A stretch of 64,000 nucleotides of DNA, taken from assembly GCF_002165135.1 (NCBI RefSeq), contig NZ_NFZQ01000001.1, positions 310,001 through 374,000 of the forward strand, read 5' to 3'. The notes below the pieces were generated by a model. The model saw only the letters and a program-made list of their open reading frames with translations. It had not been told where the DNA came from and searched no databases. Both the position numbers and the translations under genes were made by a program. This document shows positions 39,276 through 49,277 of the stretch, in pieces (positions within the stretch are counted from its first letter, which is position 1; every line of letters begins with the position of its first letter). The DNA comes from Pseudomonas sp. SID14000 (GTDB taxonomy: Bacteria; Pseudomonadota; Gammaproteobacteria; Pseudomonadales; Pseudomonadaceae).

Positions 39276-40064
39276 ATGCCACCCGTCGCCCGTTTGTTCT
39301 GGATCCTGTTGCTCGCCTGCCTGAGCCCGCTGGCCTTGGGCGAGCGCCTGCGCCTGGTGACCGACGACTGGGCACCCTATGCGTACCAGCACAACGGCCA
39401 GCCGCACGGTATCGACTACGAAGTCACCACCCTGGTGTTCGAACGCCTTGGCGTCGAGGTGGAATGGCAGTTCCTGCCTTGGAAGCGCTGTCTGGCAATG
39501 ATTGAGCAAGGCCTGGCCGACGGCATCATGGACGTCTTTCAGACCGAGTCGCGCCAGCCATACCTGGTATACGCCCCCGAGCCCATGTCGCAGGTCGAGT
39601 TCGTCCTCTTCCAGGCTCGCGCACGTCGCCATGCCGTCAATAGTCTGGATGACCTTGTCGGCCTCACCGTTGGCACCTCACCCGGCTACGCCTATGGTGC
39701 AGCGTTCACCGAGGCCGTACATTTCAAGCGCGAAGCCGCGCCTACTCATGAAGCCAACTTCGGCAAGCTGATGCTAGGCCGCATCGACCTGGCAATCACC
39801 GACCGCAGGGTTGGGCATTACCTGCTGCGGCATCTGGGCCTGCAGCAACAAATCGAGGAACTGCCACTGGTGATCAGCCGTCAGCCACAGTATTTGGGGT
39901 TGGCGCGCAAGCCGGGGCGGGAGGCACTGGCCCAGGCCTTCGCCGCGGAACTGCGGCGCTTCAAGCAGGAACCGGCCTACGAGGCAATCAGCAACCGCTA
40001 CACAAGCCACAGCGGAAACATTCTCAACGCCGTTGAGCAGCAGGAAAGCAGCACAGCGCGATAG
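39276..40064 (+). CDS. Periplasmic solute-binding protein, family 3
   Basis: A 262-residue protein with signal peptide MPPVARLFWILLLACLSPLA (cut near LG-ER). The mature chain starts LRLVTDDWAPYAYQHNGQPH and contains EWQFLPWKRCLAMIEQGLAD and LDDLVGLTVGTSPGYAYG, the family-3 fold. Same class as the orphan at 13.3-14.0 kb (LVADSWPPF / LVTDDWAPY). No permease or ATPase genes adjoin. Ligand unknown. Confidence 0.85.
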   Translation: MPPVARLFWILLLACLSPLALGERLRLVTDDWAPYAYQHNGQPHGIDYEVTTLVFERLGVEVEWQFLPWKRCLAMIEQGLADGIMDVFQTESRQPYLVYAPEPMSQVEFVLFQARARRHAVNSLDDLVGLTVGTSPGYAYGAAFTEAVHFKREAAPTHEANFGKLMLGRIDLAITDRRVGHYLLRHLGLQQQIEELPLVISRQPQYLGLARKPGREALAQAFAAELRRFKQEPAYEAISNRYTSHSGNILNAVEQQESSTAR

Positions 40065-40283
40065 CTCTGTTATACTCGGGCCTTCCCGCCCGGCTCACGC
40101 CCGGACGCTCGGCCTCGCAACAGGCATCCCGATCGGCATCGACGCGCCTTCGCGTCCACCCTCCGTTACCCGGATGTGCAGTGAAAGCCCAGCTGGACCG
40201 GACGCGATCGCATCCCACCGATGCCCGTCGCGCCAGGCAGAACATCCCAAACGGGCCCAGCCCACACGAGAACAGGATTGCCC
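40065..40283 (+). promoter_or_regulatory. Promoter and long GC-rich leader of rhlE
   Basis: The 219 bp before rhlE contain TATACT (40071-40076), a good -10 without a clear -35. The ~195 nt that follow are GC-rich and carry short self-complementary words (GGGCCTTCCCGCCC; GACGCGCCTTCGCGTC). A structured 5' UTR is likely if transcription starts there. No known RNA family is recognised. Confidence 0.4.
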
Positions 40284-42167
40284 ATGTCCTTTGCTTCCCT
40301 CGGTCTCTCCGAGGCTCTTGTCCGCGCTATCGAGGCTGCGGGCTATACCCAGCCGACCCCCGTGCAACAGCGGGCGATTCCCGCCGTGTTGCAAGGCCGC
40401 GACCTGATGGTCGCCGCACAGACAGGTACTGGTAAAACCGGCGGTTTCGCCCTGCCGATCCTTGAGCGCCTGTTCCCGGCTGGCCACCCCGACAAGTCGC
40501 AGCGCCATGGCCCACGCCAACCTCGCGTACTGGTCCTGACCCCGACCCGCGAGCTGGCAGCCCAGGTGCATGACAGCTTCAAGGTCTATGCCCGTGACCT
40601 GCCACTGGTCAGCGCCTGCATTTTTGGCGGCGTCGGCATGAACCCGCAGATCCAGGCGATTGCCAAGGGTGTAGACGTGTTGGTCGCCTGCCCGGGCCGC
40701 CTGCTCGACCTGGCAGGCCAAGGTAAAGTTGACCTGGCCCACGTGGAAATCCTGGTGCTGGACGAAGCCGACCGCATGCTCGACATGGGCTTCATCCACG
40801 ATGTCAAGAAGGTCCTCGCCCGCCTGCCGGCCAAGCGCCAGAACCTGTTGTTCTCGGCTACCTTCTCCAAGGACATCACCGACCTCGCCGACAAGCTCCT
40901 GCACAACCCGGAGCGTATCGAGGTCACCCCGCCGAACACTACCGTCGAGCGTATCGAGCAGCGCGTCTACCGCCTGCCCGCCAGCCACAAGCGCGCGCTG
41001 CTGGCGCACCTGATCACCCAGGGTGCCTGGGAGCAGGTGCTGGTGTTCACCCGCACCAAGCACGGCGCCAATCGCCTGGCCGAGTACCTGGAAAAGCACG
41101 GCCTGACCGCCGCCGCGATCCACGGCAACAAGAGCCAGAACGCCCGCACCAAGGCACTGGCCGATTTCAAGGCCAACAGCGTTCGCGTACTGGTCGCCAC
41201 CGACATCGCCGCCCGTGGCCTGGACATCGACCAGCTGCCACACGTGGTCAACTTCGAGCTGCCGAACGTCGAGGAGGACTATGTCCACCGTATCGGCCGT
41301 ACCGGCCGTGCCGGGCGCTCGGGCGAGGCCATTTCCATGGTCGCGCCGGATGAAGAAAAACTGCTCAAGAGCATCGAGCGGGTGACCAGGCAAAAGATCC
41401 CGGACGGCGACCTGATGGGCTTCGACGCCAGCCAGGTAGAGGCCGAAAAGCCTGAAGTGCGCGAACGCCAGCAGAACAACGGCCGTGGTGGCCGTAACCA
41501 GCAGGCCCGCGGCGAAGGCGGCAAAGACGCCAACGGCGGCCGAAAGGACAAGGGCAAGGATAAAGGCAAGGCCAAGCAACAGGCTGCGGACAAGCCGGCC
41601 GACAAGGAAAAGAGCGGCGACAAGCAACAGCAACAACGCAAGCCGCGTGACAAGAAGCCGCGCCAGCAGCAACAGCAGGCCAGCAACAGCAGCGTTCCGA
41701 GAGTACCTGCCGACCGTGACCCGGAAGAGTTCCTGGACGACGAGATCGACAACTTCGGCAACCGCGCCGATTATGTCAGCCCGTACCAGAACAAGAACCA
41801 GGGCCGCAATCGCCGCCCAGGTGGCAATGCCGGCCAAGGTCAGGCTCAAGGTAACGGCCAGCGTAGCAATGCGGGTGGCCAGGGCCGCAATGGTGGCCAG
41901 CAGCGCAGTGGCGGTGGCGAGAAACGCCCGGCCCGTGCCAACAACGGTGGCGGTGCCCGTCGTGATGGCGGCGGCCGTGGTCGCCCGGCCCGGGAAGATG
42001 CTGCTCGGCAAGAGCCTGCGGTGCGCAACCCGCGCCAGCCGGAAAAACAGCCGGTGATCATCCGCAAGGAGTCCAAGCTCGACCGTTATCCGACGCCAGA
42101 GCAGCTGGATGACCTGCCAAGCCGCCCGCGCGGTGAGCGCCCGGCGCTGCTGACCCGCAAGGGCTAA
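40284..42167 (+). CDS. rhlE: ATP-dependent RNA helicase RhlE
   Basis: A 627-residue DEAD-box protein. Core at 1-380: Q motif around [20 protein letters not shown] (45-52), [26 protein letters not shown]. The last ~235 residues are low-complexity, rich in Gly, Arg, Gln, Asn and Lys, with [11 protein letters not shown] and RGG-like runs; RhlE proteins are known for such tails, but this one is long. It probably binds RNA and may drive condensation. Roles in RNA decay and cold adaptation are known for the family. AGGA is 7 bp upstream. Confidence 0.92.
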   Translation: MSFASLGLSEALVRAIEAAGYTQPTPVQQRAIPAVLQGRDLMVAAQTGTGKTGGFALPILERLFPAGHPDKSQRHGPRQPRVLVLTPTRELAAQVHDSFKVYARDLPLVSACIFGGVGMNPQIQAIAKGVDVLVACPGRLLDLAGQGKVDLAHVEILVLDEADRMLDMGFIHDVKKVLARLPAKRQNLLFSATFSKDITDLADKLLHNPERIEVTPPNTTVERIEQRVYRLPASHKRALLAHLITQGAWEQVLVFTRTKHGANRLAEYLEKHGLTAAAIHGNKSQNARTKALADFKANSVRVLVATDIAARGLDIDQLPHVVNFELPNVEEDYVHRIGRTGRAGRSGEAISMVAPDEEKLLKSIERVTRQKIPDGDLMGFDASQVEAEKPEVRERQQNNGRGGRNQQARGEGGKDANGGRKDKGKDKGKAKQQAADKPADKEKSGDKQQQQRKPRDKKPRQQQQQASNSSVPRVPADRDPEEFLDDEIDNFGNRADYVSPYQNKNQGRNRRPGGNAGQGQAQGNGQRSNAGGQGRNGGQQRSGGGEKRPARANNGGGARRDGGGRGRPAREDAARQEPAVRNPRQPEKQPVIIRKESKLDRYPTPEQLDDLPSRPRGERPALLTRKG

Positions 42168-42190
42168 GCCTGGAGCCTACAACGGGAAAC

Positions 42191-42220
42191 AAAAACGCCG
42201 CCCAATGGGCGGCGTTTTTA
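42191..42220. terminator. Bidirectional terminator between rhlE and yceI
   Basis: AAAAACGCCGCCC, loop AAT, GGGCGGCGTTTTT: a 13-bp perfect stem with A and T tracts on both sides, serving the convergent genes. Confidence 0.95.
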
Positions 42221-42235
42221 TTGCCAAGGCAATAC

Positions 42236-42814
42236 TTACTTCTGCTTCACACCTTCGACACTGATATCCAGATCCAGGGTCTGCGAGGTAGCGCCCGGGC
42301 CCTTGATGCCGAAGTCGTTCAGGTTCAGCGTGGTGGTGGCGTTGAAACCAGCGCGCTCGCCGCCCCATGGGTCCTTGCCTTCACCGTTGAAGGTGGCCTT
42401 GAAGGTAACCGGCTTGGTCACACCGTGCATGGTCAGGTCGCCGGTCACGTCAGCGGTCTTGTCACCAGTCGGCTTGACGCTGGTGGAGACGAACTTGGCT
42501 TGCGGGTACTTCTTCACGTCGAGGAAGTCGGCACTGGAAATATGCTTGTCACGCTCGGCGTGGTTCGACCACAGGCTGGCGGTTTTCAGGTCGACGTTGA
42601 TCTTGCTGGCTTCAGGCTTGGCGCTGTCCCAGGTGAAGTTGCCGTCGAAGTCCTTGAAGGTACCGTGGATGAAGCTGTAGCCCAGGTGGCTGATCTTCCA
42701 GTCAACGAACGCGTGCTGGCCTTCCTTGTCGATCTTGTACTCGGCAGCCATGGCCTGGCCAGCGGAGAACAGAGCGGTACCGAGCGCCAGTGCGGCAAAA
42801 GTCTTTTTCAACAT
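42236..42814 (-). CDS. YceI-family periplasmic lipocalin-like protein
   Basis: A 192-residue protein with signal peptide [20 protein letters not shown](AMA). The mature barrel [35 protein letters not shown], then [17 protein letters not shown] is the YceI signature. The family binds polyisoprenoid-like ligands. It lies 34 bp after the cytochrome b561 gene and is cotranscribed with it, the conserved yceJ-yceI arrangement. AAGGA is 7 bp from ATG 42814. Confidence 0.93.
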   Translation of the reverse strand: MLKKTFAALALGTALFSAGQAMAAEYKIDKEGQHAFVDWKISHLGYSFIHGTFKDFDGNFTWDSAKPEASKINVDLKTASLWSNHAERDKHISSADFLDVKKYPQAKFVSTSVKPTGDKTADVTGDLTMHGVTKPVTFKATFNGEGKDPWGGERAGFNATTTLNLNDFGIKGPGATSQTLDLDISVEGVKQK

Positions 42815-42848
42815 CCTTACTTCCTTCCTATGCAATTGAGGTTGAGAG

Positions 42849-43400
42849 TCAAGCTTTGCGGCCCAGCATGCGGGTCAGGGTCGCGTCACGGTCGATGAAA
42901 TGGTGCTTGAGCGCTGCCAAGGCATGCAGCACGGCAAAAATCACCAAGCCCCAGGCCAGCCAGAGATGAATCACGCCAGCCAGGTCTGCCTGGTCGGGCA
43001 GGTCGCTGACCAGTGCCGGTACTTCGAACAGGCCGAACACCGGAATGCCGACACCGTCGGCGGTGGAAATCAGGTAACCGGCGATCATTACCGCGAACAG
43101 CCCCACGTACAGGGCCAGGTGGCCGAGCTTGGCCGCCAGGCGGGTGAGTGCGCCATGGTTGGCCGGTGCCGGTGGTGGCGGGCTGATGAAGCGCCAGACC
43201 ACCCGCAGCAGCATCACCGCCAGCAGCACCAGGCCGATGCTCTTGTGCAGGTCCGGGCCGGCCTTGCGCCAAGGGCTGTAGTAGTCGAGGCCGACCATCC
43301 ACAGGCCCAGGCCGAACAGGCCGAAGACTGCCAGAGCTACGCCCCAGTGCAGGACGATGCTGACCACGCCGTAGCGAGAAGGTGAATTGCGCAGTTGCAT
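42849..43400 (-). CDS. Cytochrome b561 (YceJ-like)
   Basis: A 183-residue four-helix membrane protein. Haem-ligand His are visible in [31 protein letters not shown] and [18 protein letters not shown]. Di-haem b561 type, moving electrons across the inner membrane, perhaps from quinol or for superoxide removal. First gene of the pair with yceI. Confidence 0.92.
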   Translation of the reverse strand: MQLRNSPSRYGVVSIVLHWGVALAVFGLFGLGLWMVGLDYYSPWRKAGPDLHKSIGLVLLAVMLLRVVWRFISPPPPAPANHGALTRLAAKLGHLALYVGLFAVMIAGYLISTADGVGIPVFGLFEVPALVSDLPDQADLAGVIHLWLAWGLVIFAVLHALAALKHHFIDRDATLTRMLGRKA

Positions 43401-43558
43401 GTTGACGTGTTTCCCCGTGAAAGCTGTGCACAGACTAACGCGTAACGTATCGAAGAAAAGCGGAAAAAATTGCTCTGGATTATCGAAAAATCCGATATTT
43501 ATTTTGTAAGCTTCCCATTAAGGAAACATTAAAGATAGTTGGGTAATCAGCGGTTACC

Positions 43559-43641
43559 AGTGCCGGCCCGTTCGCAGCACAAGGCTGCTCCTACAGGACG
43601 GCGTAGTACCTGTAGGAGCAGCCTTGTGCTGCGAAGAGGCC
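43559..43641. repeat. REP inverted pair, 'cacaaggctgc' subtype
   Basis: TTCGCAGCACAAGGCTGCTC with CTACAGG (to 43598) facing its reverse complement (43609-43641); spacer ~10 bp. Lies in the 256-bp gap upstream of the b561 gene and behind the amine oxidase gene; the other part of the gap is AT-rich with no gene. Confidence 0.82.
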
Positions 43642-43656
43642 AACTCTGTCAATAAA

Positions 43657-45507
43657 TCAACCAGCCTTGGCCTGGGTATTGGCCACAGCTTTCTTGGCCG
43701 GCTCGGACTTGGCAGTCGCCTTTTTGGTCTGGGCTGGCTTGTGCGCCGATGCATGCTTGGCAGGTGCAGCCTTGGTCGCAGCAGGCTTGGCCGCCGCTTC
43801 CTTGACCACAGCCGCTGGCGCAACCGGGGCCGGCGCGGCTTGCGGCGCTGGCGCAGGTGCCGGCGCCACGTCCTCGGCCTTGGCAATCGGCTCGGCCTTC
43901 ACCTCAGGCTTGTCCGCCCCGCCAAACAGGCGCTTGAAGAAGCCCGGCTTTTCCTGCCTGGCCTCATCGACCGGCTTCGGCTCAGCTTTGGCCGGGGCCT
44001 TGTCCGCCTTGTCGCTCTTGTCGGACGAACCACCGAACAGGTTGGAGAAGAACCCGCCCTTGCTCTCCTTGGCCGCTACGGCACCTGCCGCTGCCGCCGC
44101 CACCGGTGCCGCCTTGGCCGGGTCGAACGACTTGCCGGCCAGCAGGTCCTGCACCTGGCTCGCCGCGCGCTGGCCACTGCGCAGGGCGCCTTCCAGGGTG
44201 CCTGGGTAGAGGGCGTCGGTATGCTCACCGGCAAAGGTGATGCGCTGCACCGGGCGCTCCCACAGGCGCCAGTACTTGCTGATCTGCCCCGGGCCATAGG
44301 CCAGGTAGGCGCCACCGGTACTGGCGTCGGTGCTGTAGCGCTTGACCTCGTAACCGGTGAATGAGCCACGGGCCTGCGGGTAGAACGCATGCAGGCGGAT
44401 CAGCACCTGGTCGACCATCTGCTTGTCGCCGAACGCCTGCAGCAGGCGGGCGTTGTCGCCCGACAGGTTGATCACCACGTTGGCGCCACCTTTGAGCGCG
44501 GGCTCGATCCACAGCATGCCCAGACCAGCGTTACTGAAGATTTCGCCCGACATGCGCGCGCGGCTTTCCCACACCGGTTTCTTGAACTTGAGCATCAACT
44601 GGTCGCGCCAGCCATAGTTGGTGCCTTTCAACGCCGCCAGGTGCTGGCTGTCCAGGCCCGGGGTCATCTGAATCTTGGCCAGGGCGCGCAGGGGCACGGC
44701 CATGACCAGGTAGTCCGCCTGGTAACCGACGCTGCCGACCTTGACCGTGACGCCGTCCTTGTCCTGGACGATGGAGGTCACCGGCGAACTGGTCTTGATG
44801 GTCTTCAGTTGCTTGACGAAGGCCTGGGCCAGCACCGGGCTGCCGCCGGGCAGGCGCGCGGCACGCAGGTCACGGTCGCTGACGCCGCGATACACACGGT
44901 TCTGCTGGGCAAAGTACAGCAGCGACAGGCGCGATGGCTCATCGTAGCGGGTACGGATCTGCTGGTTGATCAGCTGACGGGCAGTGGTCGGCAGTTGCAG
45001 CTTGTCCAGCCAGGTGGAGACGTTGATCTGGTCGAGGGCGAACAGCGTGCTGGTGGCCTGCGGGTTCAACGGGTCGTCGATCGATCGGGCCAGGTCGTCG
45101 AGGGTTTTCTCGTAACGTTTGAGCGCCTCGGCGGTGGCCGGCTGCCTGGTGGCCAGATCGGTGGCGCTGAAATACTCGCCGTCGATCAGGTAACCGGGGG
45201 TGCGCACGAACTCCGGTGCAGGCAGTGTTTCAAGTTTGAAACGGTCGAGGTACTGGTTGAGCACCGGCTGCGCCTTGGCGTTGCCGATCCACTCGCTGGT
45301 GGCCAGGCCCGAGCGCCCGCCCATGCCCGACTTGGCTTCCAGCAGCGTCACCTGCCAGCCTTTGTTCTGCAGCTCATAGGCGGCCGTCAGGCCCGCCAGG
45401 CCGCCACCCACGACGATCGCCGAGGGTGTCTTGTCCTTTGCCAGCGCGGCGCCGCTGGACACACCAATCAATACCAACGCGCACAGGCGCACCCAAGCAG
45501 CAGCCAT
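43657..45507 (-). CDS. Periplasmic flavin amine oxidase-like protein with Ala/Lys/Pro-rich tail
   Basis: A 616-residue protein. Signal peptide (MAAAWVRLCALVLIGVSSGA ALA), then FAD motif IVVGGGLAGLTAAYEL and LLEAKSGMGGRSG (monoamine oxidase superfamily); ITFAGEHTDALYPGTLEGAL closes the flavin site at ~445. After ~465 the chain becomes a low-complexity tail with two copies of a Gly-Phe-Phe-x-x-Leu-Phe-Gly-Gly motif (GGFFSNLFGG, PGFFKRLFGG) separated by charged segments, then ~95 residues rich in Ala, Pro and Lys. Catalytic domain likely oxidises an amine; the tail may tether it to wall or membrane. Function unknown. Confidence 0.82.
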   Translation of the reverse strand: MAAAWVRLCALVLIGVSSGAALAKDKTPSAIVVGGGLAGLTAAYELQNKGWQVTLLEAKSGMGGRSGLATSEWIGNAKAQPVLNQYLDRFKLETLPAPEFVRTPGYLIDGEYFSATDLATRQPATAEALKRYEKTLDDLARSIDDPLNPQATSTLFALDQINVSTWLDKLQLPTTARQLINQQIRTRYDEPSRLSLLYFAQQNRVYRGVSDRDLRAARLPGGSPVLAQAFVKQLKTIKTSSPVTSIVQDKDGVTVKVGSVGYQADYLVMAVPLRALAKIQMTPGLDSQHLAALKGTNYGWRDQLMLKFKKPVWESRARMSGEIFSNAGLGMLWIEPALKGGANVVINLSGDNARLLQAFGDKQMVDQVLIRLHAFYPQARGSFTGYEVKRYSTDASTGGAYLAYGPGQISKYWRLWERPVQRITFAGEHTDALYPGTLEGALRSGQRAASQVQDLLAGKSFDPAKAAPVAAAAAGAVAAKESKGGFFSNLFGGSSDKSDKADKAPAKAEPKPVDEARQEKPGFFKRLFGGADKPEVKAEPIAKAEDVAPAPAPAPQAAPAPVAPAAVVKEAAAKPAATKAAPAKHASAHKPAQTKKATAKSEPAKKAVANTQAKAG

Positions 45508-45772
45508 GTCGGCGAACTCCGAGTCAGGGGGTTACAGAAACGGGGAGAGGCAGAAATGCCCCGGGAGAGATGCGTTAAGAATACGTCAGGTCTGCCGACC
45601 CTGCCAGCACAGCGACATCAAGTGCTTTTGGCACCTCACATTTTTGCCTTTGTCCATGCAGCATGGCGGCAAGCAAAGTTAGCCCTTCCGGGAACAGAGG
45701 CGGTTGTCCTGCCCTGCCGCATTGCTTAGGCTTACGCCGTCGAACCAAGCCGCAAAGCCAGGAGAAGTGCCG

Positions 45773-47179
45773 ATGGGCCTCAATGATCAGTGGATGCAAC
45801 GCGACCTCAAGGTCCTGTGGCACCCCTGCACCCAGATGAAAGACCACGAGCAGCTGCCGCTGATCCCGATCAGGCGCGGCGAAGGCGTGTGGCTGGAAGA
45901 CTTCGAAGGCAAACGCTACCTGGATGCGGTGAGCAGCTGGTGGGTCAACGTGTTTGGCCACGCCAATCCGCGTATCAACCAGCGCATCAAGGACCAGGTC
46001 GACCAACTGGAGCACGTGATCCTGGCCGGTTTCAGCCACCAGCCGGTGATCGAGCTGTCCGAGCGCCTGGTGGCCATGACCCCGGCCGGCCTCGACCGGG
46101 TGTTCTATGCCGACAACGGTTCGTCATGCATCGAAGTGGCGCTTAAGATGAGCTTCCACTACTGGCAGAACGTCGGCAAACCGGGCAAGAAGCGCTTCGT
46201 CACCCTGACCAACAGCTATCACGGCGAAACCATCGCCGCCATGTCGGTCGGCGATGTGCCGCTGTTCACCGAAACCTACAAGGCGCTGCTGCTCGACACC
46301 CTCAAGGTGCCCAGCCCCGATTGCTACCTGCGCCCCGAAGGCATGAGCTGGGAAGAGCACTCGCGCACCATGTTCCAGGCCATGGAGCAGACCCTGGCCG
46401 AGCACCACGCCTCGATCAGCGCGGTGATCGTCGAGCCGCTGATCCAGGGTGCCGGCGGCATGCGCATGTACCACCCGGTGTATCTCAAGCTGCTGCGCGA
46501 GGCCTGCGACCGCTACGACGTGCACCTGATCCACGACGAGATCGCCGTGGGCTTCGGCCGCACCGGCACCATGTTCGCCTGCGAACAGGCCGGCATCCGC
46601 CCGGACTTCCTGTGCCTGTCCAAGGCCCTGACCGGCGGTTACCTGCCGCTGGCAGCCTGCCTGACCACCGACAAGGTGTACCAGGCGTTCTACGACGACT
46701 ACCCGACCCTGCGCGCGTTCCTCCACTCGCACAGCTACACCGGCAACCCGCTGGCCTGCGCCGCGGCGCTGGCGACCCTGGACATATTCGAGCAGGACAA
46801 CGTGATCGAGGCCAACAAGGCGCTGGCCACACGCATGGCCAGCGCCACCGCGCACCTGGCCGACCACGCGCATGTGGCCGAGATTCGCCAGACCGGCATG
46901 GCCCTGGCCATCGAGATGGTCCAGGACAAGGCCGGCAAGGTCGCCTACCCGTGGCAGGAGCGGCGTGGCCTGAAGGTGTTCGAGCATGCCCTGACGCGTG
47001 GCGCCCTGCTGCGCCCGCTGGGAAGCGTGGTGTACTTCCTGCCGCCCTATGTGATTACGCCGGAGCAAATCGACTTCCTGGCAGAAGTGGCCAGCGAAGG
47101 CATCGACATTGCCACCCGCGATAGCATCAGCGTGACCGTACCGGCCAACTTCCACCCCGACTTCCGCGACCCGGGCTAA
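45773..47179 (+). CDS. bioA: Adenosylmethionine-8-amino-7-oxononanoate transaminase
   Basis: A 468-residue PLP class III aminotransferase. WHPCTQMKDHEQLPLIPI and SSWWVNVFGHANPRI are BioA-specific; NSYHGETIAAMSVG, LIHDEIAVGFGRTG and SKALTGGYLPLA (PLP Lys) follow. Uses SAM as amino donor to make 7,8-diaminopelargonate in biotin synthesis. Separate from the rest of the bio genes. ATG 45773 follows AGGAG. The 265-bp upstream gap shows no other gene. Confidence 0.94.
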   Translation: MGLNDQWMQRDLKVLWHPCTQMKDHEQLPLIPIRRGEGVWLEDFEGKRYLDAVSSWWVNVFGHANPRINQRIKDQVDQLEHVILAGFSHQPVIELSERLVAMTPAGLDRVFYADNGSSCIEVALKMSFHYWQNVGKPGKKRFVTLTNSYHGETIAAMSVGDVPLFTETYKALLLDTLKVPSPDCYLRPEGMSWEEHSRTMFQAMEQTLAEHHASISAVIVEPLIQGAGGMRMYHPVYLKLLREACDRYDVHLIHDEIAVGFGRTGTMFACEQAGIRPDFLCLSKALTGGYLPLAACLTTDKVYQAFYDDYPTLRAFLHSHSYTGNPLACAAALATLDIFEQDNVIEANKALATRMASATAHLADHAHVAEIRQTGMALAIEMVQDKAGKVAYPWQERRGLKVFEHALTRGALLRPLGSVVYFLPPYVITPEQIDFLAEVASEGIDIATRDSISVTVPANFHPDFRDPG

Positions 47180-47199
47180 GCCCGAAAGCCGCCGCCGAA

Positions 47200-47277
47200 C
47201 CCTGTGGGAGCGGGTTTACCCGCGAATGCGATTGTGAGTCCACCGCCGCTTTCGCGGATAAACCCGCTCCCACAGGG
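47200..47277. repeat. REP inverted pair, reversed order
   Basis: CCCTGTGGGAGCGGGTTTAC(CCGCGAA) at 47200-47226 and its complement at 47250-47277. Unlike most pairs here, the CCCACAGG ends point outward. Confidence 0.85.
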
Positions 47278-47308
47278 TCACATGACCCCTTTTCGTCCGA
47301 GCTGAACC

Positions 47309-48028
47309 ATGAGACTGTCCCGCTTCTTCATCGACGCCCCCCTGAGCCTTGGCGAGCACGACCTGCCCGAAGCCCATGCCCACTACATCGGCCGCGTACT
47401 GCGCATGGCCCCCGGCGACGCCGTGCAGTTGTTCGACGGTAGCGGCCAGGAATACCGCGGCCAATTGCTCGAAGTGGGCAAGAAAACCGTCCGCGTCAGC
47501 CTTGACCAGGCCCTCGCCGGCCAGGCCGACTCACCGCTACATGTCCACCTCGGCCAGGGTCTGTCCCGTGGCGAGCGCATGGACTGGGCGATCCAGAAGG
47601 CCACCGAGCTGGGCGCCAACGAAATCACCCCGGTCGTCAGCGAACGCTGCGAAGTGCGGCTAAAGGACGAACGCGCCGACAAGCGCCTGGCCCATTGGCG
47701 CCAGGTGGCGATCAGCGCCTGCGAACAATGCGGCCGCTCGACCTTGCCGGTCATCCACCCGCCAGTGACCCTGGCCGAATGGCTGAACAGCGCCAAGGCC
47801 GACCTGAAACTGGTCCTGCACCCGGTCGCCGAACCGCTCACCAGCCACGCCAGGCCTGCCACCCTGGCCTTCCTGATAGGCCCCGAAGGCGGCCTGAGCG
47901 AAGCGGAGGTCGAGCAGGCCAAGGCTGCCGGCTTCCACGCCGCACGCCTCGGCCCTCGCGTGCTGCGCACCGAAACCGCACCGGTGGTGGCACTATCGGT
48001 GGCGCAGCAACTGTGGGGCGACTTTTAA
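47309..48028 (+). CDS. rsmE: 16S rRNA m3U1498 methyltransferase
   Basis: A 239-residue SPOUT-fold enzyme. N-terminal PUA-like part (MRLSRFFIDAPLSLGEHDLP), then LGQGLSRGERMDWAIQKATELG and the knotted SAM site FLIGPEGGLSEAEVEQAKAAGF ... LGPRVLRTETA. Methylates U1498 of 16S rRNA. It ends exactly where the convergent hemolysin-III gene ends, with no gap. Confidence 0.95.
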   Translation: MRLSRFFIDAPLSLGEHDLPEAHAHYIGRVLRMAPGDAVQLFDGSGQEYRGQLLEVGKKTVRVSLDQALAGQADSPLHVHLGQGLSRGERMDWAIQKATELGANEITPVVSERCEVRLKDERADKRLAHWRQVAISACEQCGRSTLPVIHPPVTLAEWLNSAKADLKLVLHPVAEPLTSHARPATLAFLIGPEGGLSEAEVEQAKAAGFHAARLGPRVLRTETAPVVALSVAQQLWGDF

Positions 48029-48646
48029 CTAACGCACGTAGAGCGACACCGCCACGAAGTGCATGAGGCTGCCGGCGATCACGAACAGGTGCCAGATGCC
48101 ATGCCAGTGGCGGAAGCGGCTGTCGAAGGCGAAGAAGATGATGCCGACGGTGTAGAACACCCCGCCGGCGGCAAGCCAGGCAAAGCCGGCGCTGCCGAGC
48201 GAGTGCAGCAACGGCTTGACCGCCACCAGCACGATCCAGCCCATCACCGCATAGATGATGATCGAAAGGATCCGTGCCTCGGAGCGCGGCTTGATCTCCT
48301 GCAGCATGCCGATTACCGCCAGCCCCCAGACCACCCCGAACAGGCTCCAGCCCCAGGGGCCGCGCAGGCTGACCAGGCAGAACGGCGTGTAGCTGCCGGC
48401 GATCAGCAGGTAGATCGACAGGTGATCGAGCTTGCGCATGATCACTTTCGCCCGCCCGCGAGTGCTGTGGTACAGGGTAGAAATGCTGTACAGCAACAGC
48501 AAGGTGCCGCCGTATATGGAGAAACTGACGATTTTCCACGGGTCGCCCTGCAGACCCGCTACCACGATCAGCCAGATGGCACCGATACAGGCCAGGACGG
48601 CACCGACCAGGTGGGTCCAGGCGTTGAAGCGTTCACCGTGATACAT
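48029..48646 (-). CDS. Hemolysin III / PAQR-family membrane protein
   Basis: A 205-residue, seven-helix protein. MYHGERFNAWTHLVGAVLA and YGGTLLLLYSISTLYHS with HSTRGRAKVIMRKLDHLSIYLLI, and the final HWHGIWHLFV, contain the conserved His/Asp/Ser metal cluster of PAQR/YqfA proteins. AGGAGG lies ~11 bp upstream of the ATG. No haemolytic role is implied by the name. Confidence 0.9.
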   Translation of the reverse strand: MYHGERFNAWTHLVGAVLACIGAIWLIVVAGLQGDPWKIVSFSIYGGTLLLLYSISTLYHSTRGRAKVIMRKLDHLSIYLLIAGSYTPFCLVSLRGPWGWSLFGVVWGLAVIGMLQEIKPRSEARILSIIIYAVMGWIVLVAVKPLLHSLGSAGFAWLAAGGVFYTVGIIFFAFDSRFRHWHGIWHLFVIAGSLMHFVAVSLYVR

Positions 48647-48693
48647 GCAAACACAGACCTCCTGAGGTGGGCTGGGTTCCTGCGTCCTTCTGT

Positions 48694-48790
48694 TCCGGCC
48701 TCTTCGCGGGTAAACCCGCTCCCACAGGTACGGCACCGCCCTCAGGCTTGTGGGATCCTTGTGGGAGCGGGTTTACCCGCGAAGAGGCCC
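48694..48790. repeat. REP inverted pair (BIME)
   Basis: Copies at 48694-48728 and 48758-48790, core CGCGGGTAAACCCGCTCCCA, between the hemolysin-III gene start and the chpC-like gene end. Confidence 0.87.
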
Positions 48791-48803
48791 TGCGCCTTCC
48801 ATC

Positions 48804-49277
48804 CTACCCAAACTCAGGTTGCAGTTCCGCGTCACGCACCAGCCGTTCCAGCCCGACCAGGTCCGGCACCCGCGCCACCTGTTCGCCCACCTGCACCGCC
48901 GCCAGCTCCAGGCGCCCCAGCGCCACGTCCACGTAGTTAAGCTGGCTGTCGAGCTTGCACGAGCGCGGAATGTCCTGCAGCAACACTGCCAGGTAACGCA
49001 GCCCGGTATCACCCAAAGCATTGAGCACCACCACGCGCGCCCGCTCGCCGCAAGGTGTCTCGCCACCGCATGCGGCCTCGAAGCCGATCAGCGGCAGGCG
49101 CTGCTGGCGCCAGTCGATCCAGCCAAGGTGCCAGGCCGGTTCACCGCGCTGGCACACCAGGTTGCGCTGGCCACTCAGTTCGGCCACCGCCACGTTGGGC
49201 AACACCAGGGTACGGTCGCCCAATGGCAGCAACAGCCCGGTCAGGCTGCTGCGCTGGCCGGCGATCAGTTCAAGCAT
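48804..49277 (-). CDS. chpC: CheW-like protein of the Pil-Chp system (ChpC-like)
   Basis: A 157-residue single CheW domain (LTGLLLPLGDRTLVLPNVAV, GWIDWRQQRLPLIGFEA). Its ATG (49275-49277) overlaps the end of chpA by 8 bp, so it is the last gene of the operon. By P. aeruginosa analogy ChpC links extra receptors to the ChpA kinase. Named by position and domain. Confidence 0.83.
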   Translation of the reverse strand: MLELIAGQRSSLTGLLLPLGDRTLVLPNVAVAELSGQRNLVCQRGEPAWHLGWIDWRQQRLPLIGFEAACGGETPCGERARVVVLNALGDTGLRYLAVLLQDIPRSCKLDSQLNYVDVALGRLELAAVQVGEQVARVPDLVGLERLVRDAELQPEFG

